Assembly (NCBI GenBank): GCA_903853805.1
Contig: CAINUN010000080.1
Location: 1 to 45,241 of the forward strand
Reading direction: 5' to 3'
Origin: an uncultured Bacteroidota bacterium
Lineage (GTDB): Bacteria; Bacteroidota; Bacteroidia; Chitinophagales; Chitinophagaceae
Length of the DNA stretch: 45,241 nt
This document shows positions 1 through 9,264 of this stretch, piece after piece (the stretch's first letter is position 1; every line of letters starts with the position of its first letter). The notes under the pieces were generated by a model. That model saw only the letters and a list, made by a program, of their open reading frames with translations. It had not been told where the DNA came from and did no database searches. A program made the translations under genes and the position numbers.

Positions 1-2
1 AA

Positions 3-92
3 TTTCTATTTTATGAAGACCCAAGCAGCACAGAAATTGTTAGCGATTTATCAAAAGTTTGGACATTGCAAGTCAGGAGACTTGCGGCTTAA
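3..92 (+). CDS. Possible 3' end of an unidentified gene
   Basis: One plus-strand frame is open from the window edge to a TAA at 90-92 and reads as ordinary protein (FYEDPSSTEIVSDLSKVWTL and onward, about 29 residues). The last few codons lie inside the hairpin element at 68-130, so the natural stop may have been lost or replaced. Another frame is also open here, to a TGA near 100. The fragment is too short to assign a family. The terminator at 190-217 would suit a gene arriving from the left. Confidence 0.3.
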   Translation, partial: FLFYEDPSSTEIVSDLSKVWTLQVRRLAA

Positions 93-130
93 TTCGTCAT
101 GAGTCGCCCCTGCGGGAAGACTCGCGCCAG
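68..130. repeat. REP-like pair of short hairpins
   Basis: Two consecutive inverted repeats: GCAAGTC (68-74) with GACTTGC (79-85), and GAGTC (101-105) with GACTC (119-123). The second is followed by a GCGCCAGACGGG tail. It is more GC-rich than its surroundings and resembles the palindromic repeats scattered through many Bacteroidota genomes. Only one copy lies in the window, so repeat status is inferred from structure. Confidence 0.4.
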
Positions 131-189
131 ACGGGTTATGAAGCCACATGAGCGCATAGCTTAACTGCCGACAATGGGAAGTGATTAAA

Positions 190-217
190 AAAAAACGCTC
201 CCGAAGGAGCGTTTTTT
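190..217. terminator. Strong, probably bidirectional terminator
   Basis: Stem ACGCTCC (195-201), loop CGAA, GGAGCGT (206-212), flanked by an A tract on the left and a T tract on the right. It can therefore end transcripts from either side. It lies just downstream of the minus-strand gene that stops at 244. Confidence 0.85.
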
Positions 218-243
218 AGTTTTAAATTTGAAATTTCTACTAC

Positions 244-3200
244 CTATTGTTTTATAATTTTCTCTGTCTTCAACAACATTCCTTCTTCATTCATTAATTG
301 TAAGAAATAAATGCCTGAAGGGTTTTCTTTGAGGTTGATTTGATGCGTGTCATTTGTTTCCAATACTTTTCTTCCTTGAAGATCGGTTACAATGGCTTTG
401 GTAGCTTCTGAGGCTTCTATGAAGAAGATATCACTACTTGGGTTTGGATATACTTTGATGTCTTCTTGATTGTTCATTGAAGCCAATGCTTCTTGATTCA
501 TCTTAGGACCGGTGTAGTTAATGGTCAAAGTAGTATCGGCAGTAGTAGCAGTACAACCAGCACCATTAGTGAAACGAACACTATAAGCACCTGTTTGAGT
601 AGCAGTATAAGTCTTTGCAGTAGCACCCGTAATACTTGAGCCATTCAAGCGCCATTGATAAGTGCCTGAATTATTGGTACAGGTCAGTTTTTTAGAACCT
701 AGCGTACCATTAGCAACTGTCATAGCTGGAACAGGTACAACCGAAGCTTTAATAACCTTAGCACCTGAAACTGCTGAACGACAACCAAATGAATCTACTG
801 CTTTTACATAATAAGTTCCTATGGTAGCTGTGTGATAATTTTGACTAGTAGCACCTGAAAGAATGGTAGTTGTGGAACCCAATAACCAAATGAATTTGAA
901 GGATGATGTAGTCGCATAAAGTGTAGTGGTATCTCCAGGACAAATGCTTGCCTTTGTTGCTGCTAATATTGGTTTGGCAGGTGGAGTTGTTAAAGTGAGG
1001 ACAACAGCTGGCGAGGTTTTTACACCACATAGGGAATCAGTATATGTTACCGTATAGGATCCAATAACTGTTAATGAAATTACCCTACTTGTTTTTCCAG
1101 ACATGGCAGCACCATTTTTCTTCCACTGATAATTGCTACCTGAAGGTGCTGTTAAGGTATCTGCTACACCTTTACAAATTACTGGAGTGATTGAAGCAAC
1201 ATTTAAGTCTCTAACATTCACTACAACCGTATCTTTATTAGAACAATTATTGGCATCTGTTCCCGTAACCACATAAGTAGTAGTTGCAGAAGGGGAGAAA
1301 GAAGTTCCATTAGTAATACCCCCTGTCCATGAATAAGAAACTGCACCCGATGCTGTTAATGATGTTGAAGTTCCAGGGCAAATTAATTTGTCAGCACCTG
1401 CATTGACGGTTGGTAATGGATTAACGGTAACTGTTGTTTGTGCCGTATTACTACATCCGTTGGAAGTTCCTGTGACTGTATAAGTTATGGTAGATGAAGG
1501 CATAAATGCTACATCATTGCTCACCCCATTATTCCAAGAATAGGTAATAGCACCACTTCCTGAAAGCGTAACAGATTGACCTGCGCATACTGCTTGGTTA
1601 GCAGGGGCAGTTACTGTTGGAGATGGCGTTATGGTTAAGTTTAAATTGGCAACACTATCACAACCTTGTGCATTGCCACCTACAAATGTTGTGGAATAAC
1701 TACCGCTAGTTGAGTAGCTTGTACCATTCCAAACATAAGGCGAGCTATTACTACATATACTTGCGTCAGTTGTTGAACTTGTTGTTGTGCAAGGATTTTT
1801 ATATACGTAAACAGTATAAGTTCTAGCCGTAGTTCCATCTGTTGAAGTAACAATTACATTTATCTCATTACTACCTGCGTTGATAGTAATTGGATTTGAG
1901 GCGGTATTGTTAGTAACAGTTATACCATTTATTTTCACTTGTGCATTAGCATCCGATAAAGTTGGTGTTAATGTAATTGTATTTGTTGCAACTGTATCCG
2001 TATAAATAATTGTAGTTGATGAAAAAGCAGGACTTAATGTTCCTACACTCACACTCAATCCTGTTAAGTTGGCATTAGCTGTTGCTGTTGCAATATTATG
2101 AGTAATACTTGCTAAAGATGTAACTGTAGTATTAACAATATCAGGTTTATTATCTCCATCAATATCTGCAATAATATCTCCATAAGTAGCACCTGTGTTT
2201 ACAAGAATTCTAGGATCGAAACTTAAACTACCTATAGTACTTGTATTATGAAAAATAGATAATGAATTATTTAATGAACTAGGATGACATGCTGCAATAT
2301 CAAGTTTTCCATCTCCGTCAATATCACCAACACTAAGGTTGATGGTACCTGGGAAAGCAGTAGCTAGTTGCATAGGTGTTGCAAAGGAGATATTACCATA
2401 AGTACTATTGTTTTTCAATACAGCTACCCAATTGTTATTTAAAGCAGGAACAACCAAATCAACTTTACCATCACCATCCATATCTGCTGGTATTACATAG
2501 TTATTATTAGCACCGCCGGTAACATCTATAGCAGTAGCAAAACTTAAAGTGCCATTTGTAGTAATATTTCTTAATAATGACAATTTACCGTTTGAATTAT
2601 TGGCTGTAACTAAATCCAATTTATCATCTCCATCTAAATCAACAATTTGAACATCTCTTGGATTGCCTGTAGTAGTAATGCTAGTTGCTGTCGCAAAACT
2701 AATCGCTCCACCAGTGCCATTATTTAATAATATACTAATCGTATTGCTGTTATAATTTGCAACGGCGATGTCAGGTCTTCCATCTCCATCTAAGTCATCT
2801 ATAGAGGATGCATATGGAGAAGTACCGACTGCATAACTCACAACACTTGCAAAGTTAATAGAACCTATAGTGCTTGTGTTTTTTAGCACACCAATTGTTG
2901 AACTACCCTGAGTATTGGTAATTACAATATCTAATTTACCATCACCATTTAAGTCTTTTAAAGTAACACCTAAAGTATTGGTACCTGTTGCAAAATCTAC
3001 TTTTGCTGCTAACGACCCTGAATTGATGGTTCCTGTAGTACTAGTGTTTCTAAAAACGGATACTGCAGTATTAGAACCAAAAGTAGATACAACATCTGGT
3101 TTACCATCTCCATCTATATCTCCTACAACACAATTTGCATTATTCGTGGAATAACTTCCACTATTATAATTTACAATAGGTGCAAAATTAGCTGCAACAA

Positions 3201-3585
3201 AAGCAGTTTTATTTGGGCTATAAATCGGAATGAATTTATCTTTACTATATGCTGTTAAAGAATTTCCGGTATTTAATACACTTATGTTTGAAAAAGTAGC
3301 ACATGTAGGCACTGTAACAGTCAACTTAGTTGCTGTAGCCGAATTGACAATTGCTTTGGTTGCACCAAAATAAACAACATTATTGCTAGCAGTTGTATTA
3401 AAATTAGTACCAAAAATAGTAACCGTTTGTCCAACTGGTCCCTTTGGTGGGAAGAAATAAGAAATGGTGGGTGCTTGTGCTCTTACATTTGAAGAAAAAG
3501 CTACCATAATCAAACTTACTGACATAAGGAATGCCAAACGTTTGTAAGGTTTCAGAAAACCCAGCTTTAATAATTTTGTGTTCAT
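244..3585 (-). CDS. Secreted FG-GAP/VCBS-repeat protein with T9SS type A sorting domain
   Basis: A large cell-surface or secreted protein of 1113 residues. An upstream in-frame extension to 3750 exists, but the ATG at 3585 (MNTKLLKLGF) opens a good signal peptide ending near VRAQ, so that start is chosen. In order: an IPT/TIG domain; seven FG-GAP/VCBS repeats with Ca-binding loops of the D-x-D-G-D-x-x-x-D type; a cadherin-like beta-sandwich; a Cys-containing linker; several PKD/Ig-like repeats each with an early Cys; and a C-terminal sorting domain starting VYPNPSS and ending KIIKQ. FG-GAP repeats fold as a beta-propeller and usually mediate adhesion or ligand binding; no catalytic domain is visible, so the exact role is unknown. 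It appears monocistronic, with the terminator at 190-217 downstream and about 700 bp of repeat-containing DNA upstream. Confidence 0.9.
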   Translation of the reverse strand: MNTKLLKLGFLKPYKRLAFLMSVSLIMVAFSSNVRAQAPTISYFFPPKGPVGQTVTIFGTNFNTTASNNVVYFGATKAIVNSATATKLTVTVPTCATFSNISVLNTGNSLTAYSKDKFIPIYSPNKTAFVAANFAPIVNYNSGSYSTNNANCVVGDIDGDGKPDVVSTFGSNTAVSVFRNTSTTGTINSGSLAAKVDFATGTNTLGVTLKDLNGDGKLDIVITNTQGSSTIGVLKNTSTIGSINFASVVSYAVGTSPYASSIDDLDGDGRPDIAVANYNSNTISILLNNGTGGAISFATATSITTTGNPRDVQIVDLDGDDKLDLVTANNSNGKLSLLRNITTNGTLSFATAIDVTGGANNNYVIPADMDGDGKVDLVVPALNNNWVAVLKNNSTYGNISFATPMQLATAFPGTINLSVGDIDGDGKLDIAACHPSSLNNSLSIFHNTSTIGSLSFDPRILVNTGATYGDIIADIDGDNKPDIVNTTVTSLASITHNIATATANANLTGLSVSVGTLSPAFSSTTIIYTDTVATNTITLTPTLSDANAQVKINGITVTNNTASNPITINAGSNEINVIVTSTDGTTARTYTVYVYKNPCTTTSSTTDASICSNSSPYVWNGTSYSTSGSYSTTFVGGNAQGCDSVANLNLTITPSPTVTAPANQAVCAGQSVTLSGSGAITYSWNNGVSNDVAFMPSSTITYTVTGTSNGCSNTAQTTVTVNPLPTVNAGADKLICPGTSTSLTASGAVSYSWTGGITNGTSFSPSATTTYVVTGTDANNCSNKDTVVVNVRDLNVASITPVICKGVADTLTAPSGSNYQWKKNGAAMSGKTSRVISLTVIGSYTVTYTDSLCGVKTSPAVVLTLTTPPAKPILAATKASICPGDTTTLYATTSSFKFIWLLGSTTTILSGATSQNYHTATIGTYYVKAVDSFGCRSAVSGAKVIKASVVPVPAMTVANGTLGSKKLTCTNNSGTYQWRLNGSSITGATAKTYTATQTGAYSVRFTNGAGCTATTADTTLTINYTGPKMNQEALASMNNQEDIKVYPNPSSDIFFIEASEATKAIVTDLQGRKVLETNDTHQINLKENPSGIYFLQLMNEEGMLLKTEKIIKQ

Positions 3586-3782
3586 GTGGATCTTATTTTT
3601 AGATTGTGAGTGAGCAATAAAAGTCAGTATAAAAAACTTATGTTTTTTATTATTGGGACTAAACGTATGATTTCTTGTGGTTAAAACGACTTTTTTTGTG
3701 GTCGAAAAAATTGATTTACCTATAAATGCCTCATTTAGGTAAGCATGCAATCATCAAAAAAGCATAGGCATATTACTTTGCT

Positions 3783-3830
3783 GTTCCAACGGACATCTGG
3801 ATCTTAGGGTAATAACTGGTCTTTTGACCG
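3783..3830. repeat. Degenerate copy of the three-hairpin repeat
   Basis: Carries GTTCCA, then CATCTGGA, then a short hairpin GGTC-TTTT-GACC (3818-3829). The order and words match the better preserved element at 22329-22417, including the intervening TAATA. The first arm has decayed. It lies about 200 bp upstream of the start of the minus-strand secreted protein. Confidence 0.55.
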
Positions 3831-4106
3831 GGTAATGTATTCCCTTCAAAAGAAAGGCAGTCATATATTGCTACAATATACCATCCCCGTACTTACCCCG
3901 TAATTACCCCGTACTTACTGTATTCTTAGTGTATATAAACGGTATGGTATCTTCCTCTTTTCTTGTCGTCACAATTCAGTGGTCAGTAGATAGTTGCCAA
4001 TGGTAAGGCTCGAATGCTTTTTGAAATAACTGACTTGACATGTAAATGCTTCTCAATGTTGAGGTTCTTATTCCTATTCTTTTGTCGTCACTATTCGACA
4101 CTTCTA

Positions 4107-4235
4107 TGCTTCGACTAAGTTCAGCAACCGAAGCCCAAACCCGCTGAGTGAGCTGCTCCTTGAGCGTAGTCGAAAGGTAGTCGAACTCAAGGGAAAACGA
4201 ATATCGTTTCTTCGGGCACTTCGATGCTTCGACTC
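4107..4235. repeat. Cluster of CTTCGACT...CTCAG-type dispersed repeats
   Basis: Between 3831 and 4251 no gene is visible. Several copies, in both orientations, of the short word CTTCGACTAxGxTCAGC or its complement GCGTAGTCGAAG occur at about 4107-4123, 4158-4175 and 4217-4233. The words recur at 4431-4462 (inside a gene), 10517-10536 and 10590-10605. Such repeats are typical of Bacteroidota intergenic DNA. A further shared phrase, CAGTxGxTAGATAGTTG-like, lies near 3978-3998 and has a counterpart near 4390-4415. Confidence 0.6.
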
Positions 4236-4251
4236 CGCCTTTAGTATTAAT

Positions 4252-4288
4252 AAAAAGAGACTGTCCTTTTGAGACAGCCTCTTTATTT
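4252..4288 (-). terminator. Terminator of the SBBP-repeat gene
   Basis: On the minus strand, AAAGAGGCTGTC and GACAGTCTCTTT form a 12-bp stem with one wobble and a short loop, followed by TTATT. It lies 24 bp beyond the stop at 4312. Confidence 0.75.
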
Positions 4289-4311
4289 GGTTTGAAATTC
4301 TTTTTATTAAT

Positions 4312-7300
4312 TTATTGTTTAGTTATTTTAATTGTTCCAACATTACCTTCAATGTCTTTATAACGAATAAAATAAAGACCTGAAGACCAGTTGGTCGTTG
4401 ATAGTTGACAGTTGATAACTTTGACATCCTGAGCTCGGTTGCTGAGCGTAGTCGAAGCATCGAAGGGAACACTCACTACTAATTTCCCATTCACATCCAT
4501 CACTTGAATCGTACCCTCTGTAGTTTCAATCCCTGAAATAGTCACCGTCAATACATCATTCACCGGATTAGGATAAGCACTCAACTCAAATACAGTTTCG
4601 CCTGTATTATTTGTGGTGCCTACTTCTTCCTTAGCACTTGCTTTGGTCAAATTCATTGCTATTGAAGTACCTGTGCAACCGAGTTTAGTACAAACAACAG
4701 TATAAGCACCTGCTGTTGTTGCATTGTAAGTTTTGGTTGTAGCACCTGAAATAGCATTGCCATTCAAGTACCATTGCCAAGTCACCCCACTCGATGGACT
4801 TGCATTAAGCTTGATATAAGAGTTCGTAGCAAATGCTATCGCTGTTGCATTGCCTGTTGAGATAATACCTGCTACAGGAATGGCATTCACTTTTGTGGTA
4901 ATGCCTGACGAAAATTTACTCCAACAACCATTATTATCTGATAACATAACTCTCCAAATAGCTCCTACATTAACAGTACATGTAACTGAGTCTGGTGGGT
5001 AAAAACTAATAGGTAGATTAGTTGGTGTCCACCAACTATAATGAACAGCACTGGTTGATGATGATGCCAATAGTTTACAACTTTGACCTGCACAGAAAGT
5101 TGTAGGAGTACTTGGGTCTGCTGAAACCGTTGCTATAGGAAGCGGATTCACTACAATAGTTACAGGTGTTGTAGTTGTATCAGCACATCCTGCAAGTTTT
5201 GCAATGAGGGTTATATTGCCAGCAACTTTAAATACTTTAGTTGCCCCCGCACCTGCACTAACTCCATTATTCAACCAAGCATAAGTGTAGCCAGTAATTG
5301 TTGGCGCAGTAAAAGTTACACTTCCACCTTGACAAAAAGTTGTTGATCCACCAGCAGTGAAGCTAGCTGTAGGCAATGGTTTAACTGTAACTGTTTTTGC
5401 AGCTGAGTTTTTATAGCAGGTAGCACCACCGCTTACAGTAAGTGAATAAGCACCCGAACCATCGGCATTAAAAGTAGAATCTGTAGCGCCTACTATTGGC
5501 GTTCCTGATAATTTCCATTGATAATCAAAACCTGTAATAGAACCTAATGGGAGGTCAATTACAAATGGAATTGTTGAAGGGTCGCAAACAGAGGTTAACC
5601 CAACAACTTTGATTTTTATTGTTGTAGGCATTGCCTTTACACTCACAAAAACAGGATTAGACATAGCTGAACAACCTGCGGCACTTGTAGCAGTTACTGA
5701 ATAAGTTCCAGCAGTATTGACAATAATAGATTGCGAAGTAGCGCCTGTGTTCCACATATAAGCATCTCCACCAGTAGCAGTAAGTGTAGTACTTCCGCCA
5801 GAACAAATAGTTTTATCTGCTCCTGCATCTGAGTTAGGCAATGCATTCACTGTTACATAAAAGGCTATAGTATCACTTGCTATGCCATCGCTTACTGCTA
5901 TTTGAAAAGTATCTAAGCCATTGAATTGATTAGAACCCGCCTGATAATTTAGTCCTGATGCAAGTGCTGCACCGCCATTGGTAATATTGGTAGCAGGAAA
6001 ACCATTGAGCATACCATGTACTGGTTGAGTAACCACCGACCAAGTAAGCGTTTGTCCATTATCTGCATCATACACATCCATTAAGCTATTGATGCTTGTG
6101 ACGGCAAAAGCATTTTGGCAAAGACTCAAGTTTTGGCTAGCTCCTCCTGTGAAGTAAGGGGCTGTGTTAGTTGATGATGACTGTGATAGTTTAAGTATAA
6201 ATGAAGAACCTGCTGATCCAGAAGGAGACAGATTATATATTGAAGCAGATGGGTCAAAATCAACCGTGTAACCTATGAAGCCTGTAGTATAAACATTATT
6301 TAGTGCATCAAGAGTAATTCCATTACCAGCGTCATTATCATAACCACCAAAACTTTGAGCCCAAGTAAAATTTCCTGATGCATTCAATTTTGAAATAAAA
6401 ATGTCATTTCCACTATTGGATATTAAGTTATATACTCCTGAAGAAGGATCAAAATCTACAGAACCAGCAAAATGTCCAGTTGTGTAAACATTACTTGAGT
6501 TATCAAGAGTAATACTTAACCCATTGTCACCAATAAACCCACCAAAACTCTTTGCCCATACAAAACTCCCTGAAACATCGAGTTTAGAAACATAAACATC
6601 CCTATTTCCATTAGAAGTTAAGTTATTCACCAAAGAAGAAGGGTCAAAATCTACAGTTCCATCAAATGAACCAATGGTGTAAACATTACCAGAAGCATCA
6701 AGTGTTATTCCATTACCGGAGCTAGCACTTCCGGAGATATTCCCACCCATACCTTTTGCCCATACAAAATTACCCGAAGCATCTAGTTTTGAAATAAAAG
6801 CACTGTTTGCATAACCATATCCTACTGCGTAATTAGAATTCAATGAATTATAAGGAGGTAAAGGATTAAATAGCACATTACCATTAAATGAACCTGTTGC
6901 ATAAACATTCCCTGATGCATCAACAGCTATTCCATTTCCTTGGTCCGTATTGATACCACCAATACTCTTAGCCCATAAAAAATTACCTGAAGCATCTAAC
7001 TTTGAAATAAATATATCGGTATAACCATTAAGACCTGAATATGTTAGATTATAAACTGACACAGATGGATCAAAATCTACTGTTCCCATAAAATCACCTA
7101 TTGTAAACACATTCCCAAATGCATCCACTGTTATTCCATTTCCTTGGCATAAACCCCAATTACTACCTTCTGTCGATTTTGCCCATAATAAATTACCAGA
7201 AGCATTAAATTTAGATACAAAAATGTCTTGCCCAATCGCAGTTAAATTATTTACAGAAACAGAAGGGTCAAAATCTACAGTACCTTGAAAATCACCAGTA

Positions 7301-7650
7301 ATATATAGATTACCGATAGCATCAATGGCAATAGCCAATCCATTATCTTGTAAACTACCTCCTATACTTTTTGCCCATACAAAATTGCCAGAAGCATCTA
7401 ACTTGGAAATAAATATATCCTGAGACCCATTAGACGATAAATTATACACCGATATAGAAGGATCAAAATCTACTGTCCCATAAAAATACCCCGTAGTGTA
7501 AACATTCCCAATAGCATCTGTTACTATTTTTTGAGTACTACATTGTGATGAGCCATCAAATTGTTTTACCCAAGCAAATGTCGGGTTTTGTGCCTGAGTT
7601 ACTATCGAACTCATACAGAGCATGCTAAGAGCAAGCAGAATTTTTCTCAT
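4312..7650 (-). CDS. Secreted SBBP-type beta-propeller protein with Ig-like repeats and T9SS type A sorting domain
   Basis: Encodes 1112 residues. A signal peptide (MRKILLALSM to about TQAQN) precedes seven repeats of about 70 residues, most with the signature GxVxTxGxFxGTVDFDPS and followed by SKLDASGNFxWAKSxGG. These match the bacterial SBBP propeller repeat. Next come a cadherin-like stretch with the phrase DADNGQTLTWSV, four or five PKD/Ig-like modules with paired Cys, and a C-terminal sorting domain starting AYPNPVND and ending IKITKQ. It is most likely a cell-surface or released adhesin-type protein; no enzyme domain is visible. Residues about 1063-1088, inside the sorting domain, derive from a dispersed repeat (separate entry). 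A close paralogue lies at 20467-22278. It appears monocistronic. Confidence 0.9.
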   Translation of the reverse strand: MRKILLALSMLCMSSIVTQAQNPTFAWVKQFDGSSQCSTQKIVTDAIGNVYTTGYFYGTVDFDPSISVYNLSSNGSQDIFISKLDASGNFVWAKSIGGSLQDNGLAIAIDAIGNLYITGDFQGTVDFDPSVSVNNLTAIGQDIFVSKFNASGNLLWAKSTEGSNWGLCQGNGITVDAFGNVFTIGDFMGTVDFDPSVSVYNLTYSGLNGYTDIFISKLDASGNFLWAKSIGGINTDQGNGIAVDASGNVYATGSFNGNVLFNPLPPYNSLNSNYAVGYGYANSAFISKLDASGNFVWAKGMGGNISGSASSGNGITLDASGNVYTIGSFDGTVDFDPSSLVNNLTSNGNRDVYVSKLDVSGSFVWAKSFGGFIGDNGLSITLDNSSNVYTTGHFAGSVDFDPSSGVYNLISNSGNDIFISKLNASGNFTWAQSFGGYDNDAGNGITLDALNNVYTTGFIGYTVDFDPSASIYNLSPSGSAGSSFILKLSQSSSTNTAPYFTGGASQNLSLCQNAFAVTSINSLMDVYDADNGQTLTWSVVTQPVHGMLNGFPATNITNGGAALASGLNYQAGSNQFNGLDTFQIAVSDGIASDTIAFYVTVNALPNSDAGADKTICSGGSTTLTATGGDAYMWNTGATSQSIIVNTAGTYSVTATSAAGCSAMSNPVFVSVKAMPTTIKIKVVGLTSVCDPSTIPFVIDLPLGSITGFDYQWKLSGTPIVGATDSTFNADGSGAYSLTVSGGATCYKNSAAKTVTVKPLPTASFTAGGSTTFCQGGSVTFTAPTITGYTYAWLNNGVSAGAGATKVFKVAGNITLIAKLAGCADTTTTPVTIVVNPLPIATVSADPSTPTTFCAGQSCKLLASSSTSAVHYSWWTPTNLPISFYPPDSVTCTVNVGAIWRVMLSDNNGCWSKFSSGITTKVNAIPVAGIISTGNATAIAFATNSYIKLNASPSSGVTWQWYLNGNAISGATTKTYNATTAGAYTVVCTKLGCTGTSIAMNLTKASAKEEVGTTNNTGETVFELSAYPNPVNDVLTVTISGIETTEGTIQVMDVNGKLVVSVPFDASTTLSNRAQDVKVINCQLSTTNWSSGLYFIRYKDIEGNVGTIKITKQ
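4391..4472 (-). repeat. Dispersed repeat embedded in the T9SS sorting-domain coding sequence
   Basis: Within the gene ending at 4312, this segment carries the same words found in the intergenic repeats: GCTGAGCGTAGTCGAAGC (about 4440-4458), CATCGAAGGGAA, and a GTTGATAGTTGACAGTTGA phrase. It is read in frame as residues about 1063-1088 (FDASTTLSNRAQ... to ...STTNW). This lengthens the strand-loop region between KLVVSVP and WSSGLYFIRY, which are close together in ordinary type A sorting domains. Confidence 0.65.
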
Positions 7651-7883
7651 AAATTGTGTTTTTTCTGCCTACTCTAATTCAGTTTTCGGCTCTCCCTGTA
7701 TAGGCTTAATAAATGCAATAAGAGCTATAAATCACTATAGTGATACTAATTCCATAAAAAAAGGTAACTAACTCATGATATTTGTCACAATACTACCTAA
7801 TTTAGGCTGTACATTTTCATGATATAGGTCACTATAAATAGCGACCTATATCAACAGTTAATTAGTATAAACAGATAAGAATT

Positions 7884-7947
7884 GTTCCAGCAGCTAGCAC
7901 ATTCAGCAAAGCTTTGTGGGCAGCGTGCTTGCTTAGCTTGCTGGAAC
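7884..7947. repeat. Long imperfect palindrome with GTTCCAG/CTGGAAC ends
   Basis: Outer arms GTTCCAGCAGCTAGCAC (7884-7900) and GTGCTTGCTTAGCTTGCTGGAAC (7925-7947) pair imperfectly, with a small AAAGCTTT palindrome between them. The arm ends match the GTTCCAG...CTGGAAC arms of the elements at 3783 and 22356. It lies about 230 bp upstream of the gene starting at 7650. The rest of 7651-8237 has no visible gene. Confidence 0.6.
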
Positions 7948-8082
7948 TAATAAACAAAGTTATAGAAATTAACTATTAGCACAAGTACCCTACCCGCATT
8001 GTTCACTGTCACCGAAGTTCAGCAAAGCGCTACAATGACTATCAATGTTCCATCCTCATACTGAAACCTTAAGTAGAATTAT

Positions 8083-8090
8083 TAATTTTG
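8083..8090 (+). promoter_or_regulatory. Possible TAnnTTTG -7 box upstream of the GNAT gene
   Basis: TAATTTTG matches the Bacteroidota -7 consensus TAnnTTTG. No clear TTG lies at the expected spacing. The gene starts about 148 bp downstream, so the 5' leader would be long. Confidence 0.3.
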
Positions 8091-8237
8091 CACCATTCGT
8101 AAAATAAAAATCAGTTATTTATAACCATATTTACTTGTGACTAAAAGCAAAGTTCAAGCATGCTAAACAAAAAGCCATGACTGCAAGAAGAAGCGAATGG
8201 AACCTGTAAATCTTATTAAGTATTTATACTACTATAA

Positions 8238-9044
8238 ATGGAAACAAGAAAACACAACTGCCCTATTTGCAATCAGGAACTAAATTTTAACGCAAGGTAT
8301 CCCAATCGTATATGTGCAGCATGTGGTGATAAAGCAACAGATATAGAGGGAGAAAAATTAGCATTTGGGAACATAAGTATGAGTGGTGGTTTTGAAGCAT
8401 TTTATGTAGCCACAAGTGAACCCTACAATAGTCATATTTGTTATATAAATGGAATTGAGTGCGTTGCAGACGAAGCAAGATTTGGAGGAATTGTAATTGA
8501 AAAAATTATTACTCCATTGCAGATGATTGCATTAGAAATAATAAAAACACAAAAAGAAGACATTCTTAAGCTTCAGGAGATTAGCCGACAGACTTTCATA
8601 GAAACATTTGCAGACCAAAATAAGGCTGAAGACATGCAACTATATCTTGAAAACAACCTTAGCGTTGCTACCCTTCAACAAGAAATGAATGACCCTAATT
8701 CGTCATTTTATTTTGCGCTGCTCGACCAAAAAGTAATTGGTTACCTAAAAATGAACTTTGGAGAAGCACAAACAGAAACTCTAGACGATAACTCCGTAGA
8801 AATTGAACGCATCTATGTCTTGAAAGCATTTTACGGAAAAAAAGTGGGGCAAGCTTTGTATGATAAAGCATTGATGCTTGCTAATAAGGCAAAAGCAAAC
8901 TATGTATGGCTAGGAGTATGGGAAAAAAATCAGCGGGCAATTCAATTCTATAAGAAAAATGGGTTTGCAGTATTTGACGAACATGTTTTTAAACTTGGCC
9001 ACGACGAACAAACCGATTTGATGATGCGCCTAAATATCAATTAA
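8238..9044 (+). CDS. Zinc-ribbon domain fused to GNAT N-acetyltransferase
   Basis: Encodes 268 residues. Residues 1-30 contain four Cys in two CxxC pairs (C8, C11, C26, C29), a zinc-ribbon pattern. Residues about 30-92 form a small, mainly beta region I do not recognise. From about residue 93 (MIALEIIKTQ) a complete GNAT acetyltransferase follows: an FIETFADQN-type start as in PaiA-like enzymes, central strands with EIERIYVL, the acetyl-CoA loop around YGKKVGQALY, and the C-terminal motif NQRAIQFYKKNGF. The expected activity is acetyl transfer from acetyl-CoA to an amine on a small molecule or protein; the substrate is unknown. The junction suggests two once-separate genes joined in frame, since a Met sits where a free-standing GNAT would begin. 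The next gene downstream is a broken DUF302 copy. Confidence 0.85.
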   Translation: METRKHNCPICNQELNFNARYPNRICAACGDKATDIEGEKLAFGNISMSGGFEAFYVATSEPYNSHICYINGIECVADEARFGGIVIEKIITPLQMIALEIIKTQKEDILKLQEISRQTFIETFADQNKAEDMQLYLENNLSVATLQQEMNDPNSSFYFALLDQKVIGYLKMNFGEAQTETLDDNSVEIERIYVLKAFYGKKVGQALYDKALMLANKAKANYVWLGVWEKNQRAIQFYKKNGFAVFDEHVFKLGHDEQTDLMMRLNIN

Positions 9045-9045
9045 T

Positions 9046-9264
9046 TATTTTCACCCTTCTATTGCATTAAGCGTATTGAACCTTGCACCGAAGATGGGCG
9101 TATTTATGCCTTGCAACGTGGTTGTTGAAGAGAATGAACAAGGTAAGGTGGAAGTGACAATTGTGGACCCCTATAATGCTATGAATGCATTTAATAATGA
9201 AGCATTAACCCTCATTGCAAAGGAAGTGCAACAAAAACTTCAAAACGTAATGAAGGGTTTGTAA
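9046..9264 (+). pseudogene. C-terminal remnant of a DUF302 protein
   Basis: The frame ending at 9264 reads LAPKMGVFMPCNVVVEEN, then VEVTIVDPYNAMNAF and a helical tail ending VMKGL. This is the characteristic C-terminal half of DUF302 proteins (normally about 130 residues or more; phrase IGVxLPCNVVV...V.fiDP). The N-terminal half is missing: the frame runs upstream into the 3' end of the GNAT gene without a plausible start, the only initiator being a TTG at 9076. It is most likely non-functional, left by a deletion that joined it to the GNAT gene's end. Confidence 0.65.
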
